64,000 nt of DNA from Neobacillus rhizosphaerae (lineage in GTDB: Bacteria > Bacillota > Bacilli > Bacillales > Cytobacillaceae). The DNA is taken from assembly GCF_937468385.1 (NCBI RefSeq), contig NZ_CALBWS010000001.1, positions 310,001-374,000 of the forward strand, given 5' to 3'. Both the position numbers and the translations under genes were made by a program. A model generated the notes under the pieces. That model made no database searches, was not told the DNA's origin, and saw only the letters and a list, made by a program, of their open reading frames with translations. Of the stretch, positions 1 through 9,582 are shown one piece after another. Every line of letters starts with the position of its first letter. Positions within the stretch are counted from its first letter, which is position 1.

Positions 1-1
1 T

Positions 2-118
2 CTTTACACAGCTCCAAATTCATTTGTTGAGATTATTATTTTTTCAATCATTGCAGGAATTGGTGGTGATGCGGTCCTTAATCGATTTAAACTATTAAAT
101 TCAGACAATGAGAAATAA
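2..118 (+). CDS. C-terminal end of a hypothetical membrane protein (partial)
   Basis: An open frame enters from the left edge and ends at a TAA at 116-118, giving 38 residues. They contain a hydrophobic stretch (VEIIIFSIIAGIGGDAV) followed by a short polar tail (LNSDNEK). The Gly-rich hydrophobic segment looks like the last membrane helix of a small membrane protein. The family cannot be named from this fragment. A hairpin terminator follows directly, so this is a genuine gene end. Confidence 0.5.
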   Translation, partial: LYTAPNSFVEIIIFSIIAGIGGDAVLNRFKLLNSDNEK

Positions 119-128
119 GAAGGCAAGA

Positions 129-168
129 AAAATACCAAGTGGGGATTAACTCCACTCGGTATTTTTTA
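129..168. terminator. bidirectional intrinsic terminator between the left-edge gene and glnA
   Basis: The arms AAATACCAAGTGGGG and CTCCACTCGGTATTT pair around a short loop, with an A-run on the left and a T-run on the right. The hairpin can therefore stop transcription from the left gene and from glnA, which converge here. Confidence 0.85.
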
Positions 169-229
169 TCCAGCTATAAAAATGGTATTAACCCGAAGCA
201 CCATTCCGGTACCAAGGGTTAATTCGTTA

Positions 230-1564
230 TTAATACATGCTCATATATTGGTCGCGTTCCCATTGGTGAACGACTGTACGGAACATATCCCATTCAATTT
301 CTTTCGCTTCCACAAAATGCTCGAAAATGTGTTCTCCAAGCCCGGAAACAATCACTTCATCCGCTTTTAATTGTTCTAATGCCTGAGCTAGTGTTGCTGG
401 AAGATCTATGATTCCTTCCTCAACTCTTTCTTCTTTGCTCATTACATATATATTACGATCAACTGGTGCAGGAGGTGTTAATTTAGTTTTAATTCCCTCT
501 AAACCAGCTTTTAAAAGTACGGCCATTGCAAGATATGGGTTAGCTGCAGGGTCCACACTTCGCACTTCAACACGTGTACTTAAACCACGGGATGCTGGAA
601 TACGGATTAATGGTGAACGGTTTTGAGCAGACCATGCGACATAACATGGAGCCTCATAGCCAGGAACCAAACGTTTATAAGAATTTACAGTTGGATTAGT
701 TACTGCTGTAAAGCTTGGTGCGTGTTTTAGGATTCCTGCAATGAACTGGCGGGCTGTATCACTCATCTGAAGATCACCCGTTGGCTCGTAAAAAGTATTT
801 TCGCCATTTTTAAATAAAGAAAGGTTCATATGCATTCCTGATCCATTTACACCGAATAATGGTTTTGGCATGAACGTTGCGTGCAAACCGTGTTTACGAG
901 CAATCGTTTTTACTACTAACTTGAATGTTTGAATTTGGTCACAAGCAGTTAAAGCATCTGCATATTTAAAGTCAATTTCGTGCTGTCCTGGTGCTACCTC
1001 ATGGTGTGATGCTTCGATTTCAAAGCCCATTTCTTCCAATTCGAGGACAATATCACGACGGCAGTTTTCTCCAAGATCTGTTGGAGCTAAATCAAAATAT
1101 CCACCACGATCATTTAACTCTAAGGTTGGTTCCCCATTTTCATCTAGTTTAAATAGGAAGAATTCTGGCTCTGGTCCAAGGTTGAAATCCGTAAAGCCCA
1201 TCTCACGCATTTCATTTAGTACGCGCTTTAAGTTGTTACGTGGATCTCCGCCGAAAGGAGTGCCATCAGAATTGTGGATATCACAAACAAGGCGGGCTAC
1301 TTTTCCTTTTTCTGCTGTCCATGGGAAGATTACCCATGTGTCGAGATCTGGGAACAAATACATGTCAGATTCTTCAATTCGGACAAAACCCTCAATCGAA
1401 GATCCATCGAACATCATTTTATTATCAAGTGCTTTTTCTAATTGGCTGATGGGAATTTCGACGTTTTTGATAGTTCCAAGAATATCTGTAAATTGCAGGC
1501 GGATAAATTTCACATTTTCCTCTGATGCCAACCGCTTAATGTCTTCTCTTGAATACTTTGCCAT
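230..1564 (-). CDS. glnA: glutamine synthetase, type I
   Basis: Makes glutamine from glutamate, ammonia and ATP in the cytoplasm. The 444 residues match the length of Bacillus GSI-alpha. The N-terminal beta-grasp part includes FDGSSIEGF, and the catalytic barrel includes GPEPEFFLF, the [15 protein letters not shown] loop and the IRIPASRG segment. The protein ends in QYMSMY and lacks the adenylylation-type insertion of GSI-beta enzymes. A GGAGG lies 8 bases before the ATG. It is the second gene of a glnR-glnA operon, 33 bp after glnR, so it should be repressed by GlnR when nitrogen is plentiful. In B. subtilis the feedback-inhibited enzyme also controls GlnR and TnrA. Confidence 0.97.
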   Translation of the reverse strand: MAKYSREDIKRLASEENVKFIRLQFTDILGTIKNVEIPISQLEKALDNKMMFDGSSIEGFVRIEESDMYLFPDLDTWVIFPWTAEKGKVARLVCDIHNSDGTPFGGDPRNNLKRVLNEMREMGFTDFNLGPEPEFFLFKLDENGEPTLELNDRGGYFDLAPTDLGENCRRDIVLELEEMGFEIEASHHEVAPGQHEIDFKYADALTACDQIQTFKLVVKTIARKHGLHATFMPKPLFGVNGSGMHMNLSLFKNGENTFYEPTGDLQMSDTARQFIAGILKHAPSFTAVTNPTVNSYKRLVPGYEAPCYVAWSAQNRSPLIRIPASRGLSTRVEVRSVDPAANPYLAMAVLLKAGLEGIKTKLTPPAPVDRNIYVMSKEERVEEGIIDLPATLAQALEQLKADEVIVSGLGEHIFEHFVEAKEIEWDMFRTVVHQWERDQYMSMY

Positions 1565-1597
1565 TTTAAAACCTCCAATGTTTAAATAACCTCATCT

Positions 1598-1999
1598 TTA
1601 GTGAAAAAAGCGTGATATATCGCCCTGGCGCAATGAGGAACGATTTAATCTTCCTGAATGCATTAATTCGTTACGAAGAAGTTTTCTTAGCTGCTCATTT
1701 GTTAAATCAGGCTTTGCTTTTTCCGTTTGCTGCTCCATCATGTTTGATTGCTGTTCTTTGACCAAGAATAACTGTTTTATGCCAGCCATATTTATTCCTT
1801 GATCAATTAAATCCTTAATTTCTAAAAGCCTATCAATATCGTTTAAACTAAATAGACGTCTGTTCCCCTCGGTTCTTGCTGGAGAAATCAATTGGTGTTC
1901 TTCGTAATAGCGGATTTGTCTTGCTGTTAATTCTGTTAGCTGCATGACAGTTCCGATGGGAAACAGCGGCATGGAACGGCGAATTTCCTTTCCACTCAC
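1598..1999 (-). CDS. glnR: MerR-family nitrogen repressor GlnR
   Basis: DNA-binding repressor of glnRA and other nitrogen genes, activated by feedback-inhibited glutamine synthetase. A MerR winged helix-turn-helix occupies about residues 12-75 ([30 protein letters not shown]). The C-terminal tail ends [11 protein letters not shown], the autoinhibitory region in the B. subtilis homologue. I place the start at the GTG at 1999: GGGAGGAG lies about 8 bases upstream, and the resulting N-terminus has the same length as B. subtilis GlnR. A TTG one codon upstream is also possible. It is cotranscribed with glnA and its promoter carries two GlnR boxes, so it is autoregulated. Confidence 0.95.
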   Translation of the reverse strand: MSGKEIRRSMPLFPIGTVMQLTELTARQIRYYEEHQLISPARTEGNRRLFSLNDIDRLLEIKDLIDQGINMAGIKQLFLVKEQQSNMMEQQTEKAKPDLTNEQLRKLLRNELMHSGRLNRSSLRQGDISRFFH

Positions 2000-2034
2000 C
2001 AAATTTCTCCTCCCTTTTATTAAATCATATTGTT

Positions 2035-2063
2035 ATTATATTTGGTGTTAGAAAAGATGTCAA
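2035..2063 (-). promoter_or_regulatory. sigma-A promoter of glnRA
   Basis: On the minus strand a perfect TTGACA (2063-2058), a 17-bp spacer and a perfect TATAAT (2040-2035) precede glnR. The -35 and spacer overlap the downstream GlnR box, which is the geometry needed for repression. Confidence 0.9.
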
Positions 2064-2085
2064 TCTTATGTTAGATTTTCTAACA
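2046..2085. promoter_or_regulatory. two GlnR/TnrA operator boxes
   Basis: The consensus is TGTNA-N7-TNACA. Box 1 at 2069-2085 is TGTTA-N7-TAACA, a perfect match. Box 2 at 2046-2062 is TGTTA-N7-TGTCA, with one mismatch. Their starts are 23 bp apart, as in the two-operator glnRA control region of B. subtilis. Box 2 lies on the promoter. Confidence 0.85.
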
Positions 2086-2096
2086 TGGTTTTTGAA

Positions 2097-2127
2097 TTAA
2101 AAAGGACAGCTTGTTAAAAGCTATCCC
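2097..2127 (-). terminator. intrinsic terminator of ynbB
   Basis: On the minus strand GGATAGCTT pairs with AAGCTGTCC and is followed by a T-run (A-run at 2099-2103). It lies about 10 bp after the ynbB stop and isolates glnRA from ynbB. Confidence 0.75.
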
Positions 2128-2137
2128 TTAACCTTTT

Positions 2138-3409
2138 TTAATTCAGTTCAACCAATCCTTTTTCAACTAGATGATCAAGAGCAAGACACACAGCCATTTT
2201 TACATGGGCATAAGTTAAGCCGCCTTGAACATAGGCTACATATGGTGGCCTAATTGGCCCATCTGCAGTAAGTTCAATGCTCGCCCCCTGAATAAAGGTT
2301 CCCGCTGCCATAATGACATCATCCTCGTACCCGGGCATATAGCTAGGGTGTGGGGTGACGTAGGAATTAATCGGTGAGGCAAATTGAATGGCCTGGCAAA
2401 AAGCAATCATTTTCTCACGATCATCGAACTGTACGGATTGAATTAAGTCCGTCCGCTTGGCATCCCACTTAGGTGAAGAATTCATTCCTAACTTCTCCAA
2501 AAAGGCTGCCGTAAATACAGCACCTTTTAACGCCTGGCCCACCACATGCGGTGCTAGAAAGAAACCTTGATACATTTCTTGCAGACTATAGAGTGAAGCA
2601 CCAGCTTCTGCCCCGATACCGGGAGATGTCATGCGGTAGGAACATGCCTCGACCCATTGTTTTTTACCAACGATATATCCGCCAGTCTTGGCAATGCCGC
2701 CGCCAGGATTTTTAATCAGTGATCCAGCCATTAAATCAGCACCTACATGGCACGGCTCCAGTTCCTCGACAAATTCACCATAGCAGTTATCGACAAATAC
2801 GACTACATCCTGTTTAATTTCTTTAACAAACTTAATCATTTTACCAATTTCCGCTATCGTAAAGGATGGTCTTGTAGCATAACCCTTTGAGCGCTGAATT
2901 CCAATCATTTTTGTATTTGGTTGGATTCTCTTGGCTAAAGTCTTCCAGTCGATTCCTCCTTCTTGTGTCAGCGACACACTATCATAGGAAATTCCGAATT
3001 CCTTTAATGAACCAACCCCATTACCACGAATTCCGACAATTTCTTCAAGTGTATCATATGGTTTGCCAGTTATATAAAGGAGCTCATCCCCAGGGCGGAG
3101 GACACCGAATAAGGCAATTGAAATGGCATGTGTGCCGGAAATGATTTGCGGGCGTACTAAACCTGCTTCACCGCCAAAGACATCTGCATATATTAATTCC
3201 AGCGTATCTCTGCCAATATCATCGTATCCATATCCGGTTGATGGAATAAAATGCGAATCACTCACTCTTTTGTTTTGAAAGCTTCTCAAAACCCGAAATT
3301 GGTTTGTTTCAATTCTTTCGTCGATTTCTTTATGAACTCCAGCGATTTGTTGTTCGACTTCAATTACAATTGGCTGAAGTTTTTCCCCGTTTTTTAACTG
3401 TTGAAACAT
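2138..3409 (-). CDS. ynbB: PLP-dependent methionine gamma-lyase family protein (YnbB, 'aluminium resistance')
   Basis: A 423-residue fold-type I PLP enzyme of the Cys/Met metabolism group often annotated as aluminium resistance protein. Visible features are the Gly/Tyr-rich N-terminal motif STGYGYDDIGRD, the cofactor-phosphate region RPQIISGTHAI, the Asp-containing VVFVDNCYGEF strand and the lysine motif MAGSLIKNPGGG. The substrate is not established for this family, so I keep a family name. It lies 14 bp downstream of hflX on the same strand, as in B. subtilis (ynbA-ynbB). The ATG has TAGGAG upstream. A terminator follows. Confidence 0.9.
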   Translation of the reverse strand: MFQQLKNGEKLQPIVIEVEQQIAGVHKEIDERIETNQFRVLRSFQNKRVSDSHFIPSTGYGYDDIGRDTLELIYADVFGGEAGLVRPQIISGTHAISIALFGVLRPGDELLYITGKPYDTLEEIVGIRGNGVGSLKEFGISYDSVSLTQEGGIDWKTLAKRIQPNTKMIGIQRSKGYATRPSFTIAEIGKMIKFVKEIKQDVVVFVDNCYGEFVEELEPCHVGADLMAGSLIKNPGGGIAKTGGYIVGKKQWVEACSYRMTSPGIGAEAGASLYSLQEMYQGFFLAPHVVGQALKGAVFTAAFLEKLGMNSSPKWDAKRTDLIQSVQFDDREKMIAFCQAIQFASPINSYVTPHPSYMPGYEDDVIMAAGTFIQGASIELTADGPIRPPYVAYVQGGLTYAHVKMAVCLALDHLVEKGLVELN

Positions 3410-3423
3410 GCTGTGACTCCTAT

Positions 3424-4683
3424 CTACATTTTAAATTTCTGTAATTGTCCTGTTATTTGATGATCTTGGAGTGTATAACCCTTGCAGCGATAAAACTGCT
3501 CCTCCTCAACAAAGGACAACTCTCTTAAGATTGTCTCATTTTTTAATTGAGAAAGAAGCTTTCCTTCAGTAGAAGGAACCTGCACGTCATACGGAACCAT
3601 CATTTCCATGACAACCTTTTCGATTTTTTCCTTTAAGGCATGACGGTCTTCTTTATCAAAGGCACTAATAAAGGCAGTTGGTGTTTTAGCAGTTGGAACG
3701 AAATCAGGATGCTGTATATCCTTTTTATTATAAACCGTTAATTGTGGGATATCTTTAACACCTAAATCCTCAAGCAATTTATGAACCGTTTTTTCGTGAT
3801 GGAAATAATCCGCATTTGACATATCGACAACATGGAGAAGCATATCGGCTTCTTTAACTTCTTCCAAAGTCGAACGGAATGCCGCAATAAGGGCTGTCGG
3901 CAGGTCCTGAATAAATCCAACTGTGTCGGTAATCAAGGCTAAAAACCCACTGGGCAAAATCAGTTTCCGTGTCATCGGATCGAGCGTGGCAAACAGTTGA
4001 TTCTCCTCAAACGACTCCGCTTCCGACAAACGATTAAAAAGGGTTGATTTTCCAGCATTCGTATAACCAACAATAGCCACCTGAAAGGCTTTATTTTTCT
4101 TTCGTCTCTCCCGGTATCTCTCGCGGTGCTGAACAATTATGGATAATTGACCTTTAATATCATCGATTCTGCGTCGAATGTGACGGCGATCTGATTCTAG
4201 CTTCGTTTCCCCAGGTCCTCTCGTTCCAATCCCAGCACCGAGACGAGATAAGGCGACACCTTGACCAGCTAAGCGGGGAAGTATGTATTGCAACTGTGCA
4301 AGTTCAACCTGCAGCTTGCCCTCTTTAGAGCGAGCCCTTTGCGCAAAAATATCTAATATTAATTGAGTCCGATCAATGATACGCGCATCCAATTCCGAAG
4401 AAAGATTCCGTTTTTGACTTGGCGACAGCTCGTCATTAAAAATGACTAAATCTGCTTCGACTTCATCAACTAGCGCTTTTAATTCTTCGACTTTTCCTTT
4501 CCCGATATAGAAAGCCGAGTGGATCCGGTCACGTTTTTGAACGACCGACATTACCACTAAACCCTTTGCCGTCTCAGTTAATGAACTTAGTTCTTCCATT
4601 GAATATTGAAATCGAATATCATCAACCCGTGGCGTTTGACAGCCAACCAAGATTGCTTTTTCGAAGGTTACTTCTTGTTCCAA
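3424..4683 (-). CDS. hflX: GTPase HflX (ribosome-splitting factor)
   Basis: A 419-residue ribosome-associated GTPase that in studied bacteria splits or rescues stalled ribosomes under stress. The N-terminal HflX domain ([16 protein letters not shown]-like segment) is followed by a helical region containing GPGETKLE. The G domain has the P-loop [12 protein letters not shown] at about residues 206-217, the G3 motif [10 protein letters not shown] and the G4 motif NKKD. The start is a TTG at 4681-4683. Its upstream AGGGTG is only a moderate RBS, and no better in-frame start is visible. It is the likely first gene of an hflX-ynbB operon. Confidence 0.95.
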   Translation of the reverse strand: MEQEVTFEKAILVGCQTPRVDDIRFQYSMEELSSLTETAKGLVVMSVVQKRDRIHSAFYIGKGKVEELKALVDEVEADLVIFNDELSPSQKRNLSSELDARIIDRTQLILDIFAQRARSKEGKLQVELAQLQYILPRLAGQGVALSRLGAGIGTRGPGETKLESDRRHIRRRIDDIKGQLSIIVQHRERYRERRKKNKAFQVAIVGYTNAGKSTLFNRLSEAESFEENQLFATLDPMTRKLILPSGFLALITDTVGFIQDLPTALIAAFRSTLEEVKEADMLLHVVDMSNADYFHHEKTVHKLLEDLGVKDIPQLTVYNKKDIQHPDFVPTAKTPTAFISAFDKEDRHALKEKIEKVVMEMMVPYDVQVPSTEGKLLSQLKNETILRELSFVEEEQFYRCKGYTLQDHQITGQLQKFKM

Positions 4684-4881
4684 GCTAGCACCCTGCTTTC
4701 CTCATTTTTCTTTTCTCATCATACCAAAAAAGGATTCAATACTCTAATTTATCAGAAGAATATTTGTTGAAAAATTATGTTTCCATGTTACAATCATATT
4801 GTTTGCATTGAAGATTTTTGATTTTTTTTAATAAATTTTAATCATAGATTGTTAGTATTCATCAAGGAGAAATCAGACATT

Positions 4882-5487
4882 ATGACATGGGAAGTTTTAA
4901 GTATGATTGGCACGATTGCCTTTGCTGTCAGTGGAGCCATTGTTGCTATGGAAGAAGAATATGATATTTTAGGGGTTTATTTATTAGGAATAGTCACCGC
5001 CTTTGGCGGAGGAGCGATTCGGAACCTATTGATTGGAGTCCCAATATCCGCATTATGGGAACAAGGTCTTTTTTTTCAAATTGCCTTATTAGCCATTACA
5101 GCGGTATTCTTATTTCCAGCAAATCTTCTACGGCACTGGCAACGATGGGGTAACCTATTTGATGCGATTGGGTTATCGGCATTTGCGATTCAAGGCGCTA
5201 TCTATGCTGTAAAAATGAACCATCCAATCAGTGCCGTTATCGTTGCGGCTGTTTTAACCGGAATTGGCGGCGGAATTATTCGTGATTTATTAGCAGGAAG
5301 AAAACCTATCGTATTGCGGTCAGAGATATACGCGGTTTGGGCGATTCTTGCAGGTCTAATAATTGGACTGAAGATTGCTGCGAATTCTTGGGAATTGTAT
5401 ACCTTGTTTAGTCTTATTACTGTCCTTCGCGTCCTTTCCTATACATTCGATTGGAAGCTTCCAATTCGAAGAATTAGAGCTCTCTAA
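4882..5487 (+). CDS. yvgT: UPF0126 / trimeric intracellular cation channel-like membrane protein (YvgT)
   Basis: A polytopic membrane protein of about 201 residues made of two repeats of the UPF0126 (TRIC-like) family. Each repeat holds a Gly-rich kinked helix: AFGGGAIRNLLIG and GIGGGIIRDLLAGR. About six to seven hydrophobic segments are visible. Bacterial relatives behave as cation channels or transporters; the ion here is not known. I start at the ATG at 4882, because AAGGAG lies at 4864-4869 and the B. subtilis homologue begins at the same point. A TTG at 4849 would add an unsupported tail. It is the only plus-strand gene among its neighbours and is monocistronic, with its own terminator. 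Confidence 0.88.
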   Translation: MTWEVLSMIGTIAFAVSGAIVAMEEEYDILGVYLLGIVTAFGGGAIRNLLIGVPISALWEQGLFFQIALLAITAVFLFPANLLRHWQRWGNLFDAIGLSAFAIQGAIYAVKMNHPISAVIVAAVLTGIGGGIIRDLLAGRKPIVLRSEIYAVWAILAGLIIGLKIAANSWELYTLFSLITVLRVLSYTFDWKLPIRRIRAL

Positions 5488-5518
5488 AAAAATCGACGGA
5501 TTCCCGTCGATTTTTTTA
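5486..5518. terminator. bidirectional terminator between yvgT and spoVK
   Basis: AATCGACGG and CCGTCGATT pair around a 4-nt loop, flanked by an A-run and a T-run. It serves both convergent genes. Confidence 0.88.
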
Positions 5519-5527
5519 TTGGAACTG

Positions 5528-6475
5528 TTAATCTTCTTCGAACACCAAATCATTGCTTCTGAGGGTCATTAATTCATGCCTATCGTAACTATTTAGCATT
5601 AACAGCCTCATTGCTTGGGCCCGGACTGATTTCTCAATGACATTACGGACATATCTTCCGTTTGAAAAACTATTAGGATTTAACACCGCCTTAACCCAAA
5701 TTAGATGATCTTTTAATTTCTTTTCGGCTTCGTGGCTCAAAGTGTACTCTCTCTCAATTAACATTCTTCCGGCAATATCCATCAACTGGTCAATATTGTA
5801 ATCTGGAAAATCAATGACTAACGGAAAGCGGGAATGAAGTCCGGGATTTAAGGTTAAAAAGTATTCCATTTCACGGGAATATCCAGCAAGTATAAGAATA
5901 AATTCATGCTGCTTATCCTCCATATGCTTTACAAGTGTATCGATGGCTTCCTTGCCAAAATCCTTCTCCCCGCCTCGACCCAGTGAATAGGCTTCATCAA
6001 TGAACAGAATACCGCCATTTGCCTTCTTAATTAAATCTCTCGTTTTTTGGGCTGTATGGCCGATATATTCACCAACCAGGTCAGCACGCTCAGCCTCGAT
6101 TAAATGACCTTTTGTTAGCACATTCATTTTTTGAAACAGCTTACCAATTAGCCTCGCAACAGTTGTCTTTCCCGTGCCTGGATTCCCTTTAAACATCATA
6201 TGAAGGGCTTGCTTTCTTGCTTTTAGACCCATATCCTCACGCTTTTTGTTCACATAAATCCAAGCATATATTTCTTTTATCATTCGTTTCATTTCTTCCA
6301 TGCCAACCAATGCCCCGAGCTCCTCTTCGATTTCCTTTAAAGCTGCATGCTCAGGGGGAATGACCTTTGGAACAACTTGAAAATCGGGTAATTCTTTCGT
6401 TACTGTTTTTCTTTTTTGTGAATCGAGAACAACTCTTATTTGACCATTACTTTTCATTCGAAATGGTTGATCCAA
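5528..6475 (-). CDS. spoVK: stage V sporulation protein K, AAA+ ATPase
   Basis: An AAA+ ATPase of the CbbX/SpoVK family, expressed in the mother cell and needed for spore maturation in B. subtilis. Walker A GNPGTGKTT starts near residue 97, Walker B is ILFIDEAYSL, and sensor and arginine-finger regions follow (LILAGYSREM, NPGLHSRFP). The C-terminal lid ends with RSNDLVFEED. Start choice: a GTG at 6484 lies inside the GAGAGGTGA ribosome binding sequence, whereas the TTG at 6475 sits about 8 bases after GAGAGG, so I prefer the latter. It stands alone between yvgT and hfq. Confidence 0.93.
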   Translation of the reverse strand: MDQPFRMKSNGQIRVVLDSQKRKTVTKELPDFQVVPKVIPPEHAALKEIEEELGALVGMEEMKRMIKEIYAWIYVNKKREDMGLKARKQALHMMFKGNPGTGKTTVARLIGKLFQKMNVLTKGHLIEAERADLVGEYIGHTAQKTRDLIKKANGGILFIDEAYSLGRGGEKDFGKEAIDTLVKHMEDKQHEFILILAGYSREMEYFLTLNPGLHSRFPLVIDFPDYNIDQLMDIAGRMLIEREYTLSHEAEKKLKDHLIWVKAVLNPNSFSNGRYVRNVIEKSVRAQAMRLLMLNSYDRHELMTLRSNDLVFEED

Positions 6476-6649
6476 AGCTTTCACCTCTCAATCTGCAAAC
6501 AGTGTACGTAAGGTAGCTTGATTAGGCTACTCAGAAATTCCGATTGCATTTAGTGCACAAAGGAAAGCACAATCCTTCATTCTATATGTATTCACGAACC
6601 ATAAATTTCATTAAAAAAGATTTCCGCAAACAAAAACAAGGATTGAAAA

Positions 6650-6682
6650 ATAAAAAAGAGCCCATCACTTTCTGGGCTCACT
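6650..6682 (-). terminator. intrinsic terminator of the miaA-hfq operon
   Basis: On the minus strand GAGCCCA pairs with TGGGCTC and is followed by TTTTTT. It lies about 13 bp after the hfq stop. Confidence 0.88.
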
Positions 6683-6694
6683 TGATTAAAATAT

Positions 6695-6925
6695 TTATTG
6701 ATTATCCAATTCTAGTTGAACATTCCTTTGTGGAGCAAAGGTTGAAATGGCATGCTTATATACCAGCTGCTGCTTTCCCTCTGATTCAAAAAGTACGGTG
6801 AAATTATCAAAACCTTTAATTTGGCCTCTTAATTGAAATCCGTTTAGAAGGAAGACCGTAACGTGAATATTGTCTTTACGGCATTGATTTAAAAATTGGT
6901 CTTGAATATTAATCGTCGTTTTCAT
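6695..6925 (-). CDS. hfq: RNA chaperone Hfq
   Basis: A 76-residue Sm-like protein forming hexameric rings that bind small RNAs and A-rich RNA. The N-terminal helix ([12 protein letters not shown]) is followed by Sm1 ([20 protein letters not shown]) and Sm2 ([11 protein letters not shown]). The length fits short Gram-positive Hfq proteins, which lack the long C-terminal tail of enterobacteria. AGGAGG is 8 bases before the ATG. It lies 26 bp after miaA in the conserved miaA-hfq pair and is followed by a terminator. Confidence 0.97.
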   Translation of the reverse strand: MKTTINIQDQFLNQCRKDNIHVTVFLLNGFQLRGQIKGFDNFTVLFESEGKQQLVYKHAISTFAPQRNVQLELDNQ

Positions 6926-6951
6926 TTGTATATCCTCCTCTTTTATCTCTA

Positions 6952-7917
6952 CTAATATGTATTCGATTTTACTTGAAGCTTTCCTTCAACATAATGTGAA
7001 ATTTCCATTATTTTTTTTGCAAAATTGTTCACATCCGTTATATCAAACCATTCTACCACCATCTTGTTCCGAAACCAAGTCAACTGCCTTTTGGCATAGC
7101 GTCGGGAATTTTGTTTTAAATTCTCTACCGCCTCTTCTAATGTAACATATCCATCTAAATATTGATAAATTTCTTTGTAGCCAATCGCTTGTATCGATTG
7201 ATACTCGCGTAAATCCTGGTCATATAAGCTTTTCACTTCCGCAATAAGTCCTTCCTTGACCATGTTATCAACCCGGAGGTTAATGCGCTCATAAAGGCGC
7301 TCCCGTTCCATCGATAAACCAATTAGTGCCGTATTGTACAGGAGCTCTGGCTGTTGTCTGCTTTGAAATTCTTGCATCGTTTTACCAGTCAGATGAAAAA
7401 TCTCAAGAGCGCGAATCACCCTTCTCACATTGTTTGGATGGATATGCGATGCACTATCTGGATCAATCTTCACTAATTCCTGATACAACGCATTACTTCC
7501 AATTTCTCTTTCTCTTTCCTCAAGCTTAAGTCGAAAGGTTTCATCACCCGGAACATCAGAAAATTGATAATCATAAATGATGGACTGAATATACAACCCT
7601 GTCCCACCGACAATGATGGGAAGCTTTCCTTTTTCAGCTATCTCCGTTATTTTAGCCCGTACAAGGTGTTGAAATTCAGCAACAGAAAAATTTTCAGAAG
7701 GCTCTTTAATGTTAATCAAATGGTGGGGAATTTCTTCCATTTCATCCTTCGTTATTTTTGCAGTCCCAATATCCATTCCACGATAAATTTGCATCGAATC
7801 CCCGCTGATAATTTCACCGTTATAGCGTTTGGCCATTTCGATACTTAATTTTGTTTTTCCTACTGCTGTTGGTCCAATGATAACTAATAATTTTTGTTTT
7901 AAATCCAAAATTTTCAC
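6952..7917 (-). CDS. miaA: tRNA dimethylallyltransferase MiaA
   Basis: Transfers a dimethylallyl group to A37 of tRNAs reading UNN codons. MiaB, also in this window, then methylthiolates the product. The P-loop GPTAVGKT lies near residues 15-22. [15 protein letters not shown] and [10 protein letters not shown] are family signatures, and the C-terminal part has [13 protein letters not shown]. The length of 321 residues is normal. The start is probably the GTG at 7917, behind a weak AAGG; a TTG three codons in is an alternative. It is the first gene of miaA-hfq. Confidence 0.95.
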   Translation of the reverse strand: MKILDLKQKLLVIIGPTAVGKTKLSIEMAKRYNGEIISGDSMQIYRGMDIGTAKITKDEMEEIPHHLINIKEPSENFSVAEFQHLVRAKITEIAEKGKLPIIVGGTGLYIQSIIYDYQFSDVPGDETFRLKLEEREREIGSNALYQELVKIDPDSASHIHPNNVRRVIRALEIFHLTGKTMQEFQSRQQPELLYNTALIGLSMERERLYERINLRVDNMVKEGLIAEVKSLYDQDLREYQSIQAIGYKEIYQYLDGYVTLEEAVENLKQNSRRYAKRQLTWFRNKMVVEWFDITDVNNFAKKIMEISHYVEGKLQVKSNTY

Positions 7918-8141
7918 ACTGCCTTATTTACATTATCAGTGGAAGTAATCGTTTTTGTTCGCTTCCACGCTTACATCGTATCATATATTTGAAAAGCAGT
8001 TGAACATCAAATCAGTATATACAATATAAATCTTTTCTATGCTTATGTAAAAGACTTTTTTTATCCATGTTGCTTCCAAAGAAGGGAAGTTTTTCATGTA
8101 AATTTACAAAAGGATAACGGTTCATTTACAAACTGCTTTCT

Positions 8142-8168
8142 ACCCCCACTTTCATGATAGGCTTGAAC
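8142..8168 (+). promoter_or_regulatory. candidate sigma-I promoter of mreBH
   Basis: ACCCCCA at 8142-8148 is followed after 16 bp by TGAA (8164-8167). The B. subtilis sigma-I consensus is ACCCCC at -35 and CGAA at -10, and mreBH is a known sigma-I target there. The -35 match is exact and the -10 has one mismatch. The start codon lies about 45 bp downstream. Confidence 0.45.
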
Positions 8169-8209
8169 GTAGCTTATTTTGAAAAAATATTTAGGAATTA
8201 GGTGAAGAA

Positions 8210-9217
8210 ATGCTTTCAACTTTTGATATGGGAATTGATTTAGGAACAGCAAATATATTGGTTTATAATAAAAATAAAGGGATTACCCTTAATGAGCCCT
8301 CTGTGGTTGCCATTGATACAAGAACAAATAATGTGGTTGCAGTCGGACTGGATGCAAAAGAAATGATTGGAAAAACTCCTGAAAAAATCGTTGCCATCCG
8401 CCCTTTAAAGGATGGAGTCATTGCTGATTTTGATGTCACTACAGAAATGCTGAAACACGTTATGCGAAAGGCCACAAAAAAAATAGGCTTTGCCGTTCGT
8501 AAACCCAATGTGATTGTTTGTATTCCATCCGGATCCACAAGTGTTGAACGAAGAGCGATTCATGACGCAGTGAAAAATGCTGGTGCCAAAAAAATTTCGT
8601 TGATTGAAGAACCAGTTGCAGCAGCAATTGGGGCAGGATTACCTGTAGATGAACCTGTTGCCAACGTGGTTGTCGACATTGGTGGCGGCAATACAGAAGT
8701 TGCGATTATCTCCTTCGGTGGGGTAGTTGCTTGCCATTCGATAAAAATTGGCGGAGATCGCCTGGATGATGATATTATTCAGTTTGTTCGTAAAGAATAC
8801 AATTTATTGATTGGCGAAAGAACAGCAGAAAAAATAAAAATGGAAATTGGTTATGCACTTATTGATCATGAGGAACTTTTCCTCGACGTACGTGGTCGGG
8901 ATCTTGTGTCTGGCTTGCCGAAAACAATTAATCTTTCATCCTATGAAATTCGTAATGCGCTGAAAGAAGCACTTCAGCATATTTTAGAAGCAATCCGGGC
9001 CACACTAGAAGATTGCCCTGCCGAACTCAGTGGTGACATCGTCGACCGTGGTGTCATCCTCACTGGCGGCGGATCACTAATGAATGGGATGGAGGAGTGG
9101 CTTAGCAAAGAAATCTTTGTTCCTGTTCAGCTAGCTCCAAATCCGCTCGAATCGGTGGCAATCGGAGCTGGAAAATCGCTTGCATATGTGAGTAAAATTC
9201 TAGCAGAAGTGAAATAA
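8210..9217 (+). CDS. mreBH: rod-shape-determining protein MreBH (MreB paralogue)
   Basis: A bacterial actin that polymerises on the inner membrane face and guides cell-wall synthesis. In B. subtilis MreBH directs the LytE hydrolase. Phosphate loop 1 is [12 protein letters not shown], phosphate 2 is [12 protein letters not shown], and the adenosine loop is [11 protein letters not shown]. The length of 335 residues equals MreBH, and details such as [13 protein letters not shown] and [13 protein letters not shown] fit MreBH better than MreB or Mbl. The AGGTGA RBS is well spaced. It is monocistronic, with a sigma-I-like promoter candidate upstream and a terminator downstream. Confidence 0.9.
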   Translation: MLSTFDMGIDLGTANILVYNKNKGITLNEPSVVAIDTRTNNVVAVGLDAKEMIGKTPEKIVAIRPLKDGVIADFDVTTEMLKHVMRKATKKIGFAVRKPNVIVCIPSGSTSVERRAIHDAVKNAGAKKISLIEEPVAAAIGAGLPVDEPVANVVVDIGGGNTEVAIISFGGVVACHSIKIGGDRLDDDIIQFVRKEYNLLIGERTAEKIKMEIGYALIDHEELFLDVRGRDLVSGLPKTINLSSYEIRNALKEALQHILEAIRATLEDCPAELSGDIVDRGVILTGGGSLMNGMEEWLSKEIFVPVQLAPNPLESVAIGAGKSLAYVSKILAEVK

Positions 9218-9250
9218 GACAACTCTATTATTTGTGACAACATTCAACAA

Positions 9251-9290
9251 AAAGGCTGAAGGACTAACCCCCTTCAGCCTTTATATATTT
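9251..9290 (+). terminator. intrinsic terminator of mreBH
   Basis: AAAGGCTGAAGG pairs perfectly with CCTTCAGCCTTT (9271-9282), followed by a T-rich tract. Confidence 0.85.
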
Positions 9291-9582
9291 TCTTGGTTTT
9301 TGCCTTGTAATAAAATCTAGGTCACAATTAACTAGTTGGTCACCGTTCGACAACATTTTTTCGAATCTCTGTCACTGCAAATTACATTACTCATCCAGAG
9401 TAAACGTTCTATATACTTGTTTTCATAATTTAGAAAGTGGCTAATTAATAATGAACGTGACTATTATTCATAGTGACAAACTTAATATGAGTGTTCGATT
9501 CTTTAGCCAACTTTATTTACTCTTAAAAATTACGTTCTTTTGGCATACTATATGTAGTATTTAGAAAAAAAGGAGGAGTAAT
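9291..9582. other. AT-rich intergenic region upstream of the DUF202 gene
   Basis: No ORF or RNA structure is evident. A TACTAT-type -10 near 9546-9551 could be the promoter of the following gene, but no convincing -35 is seen. Confidence 0.3.

Noticed and set aside
1182..1589. Long reading frames opposite glnA, mutL, recA, rny and other genes.
   Set aside because: They are antisense shadows of conserved genes, without RBS or recognisable protein families.
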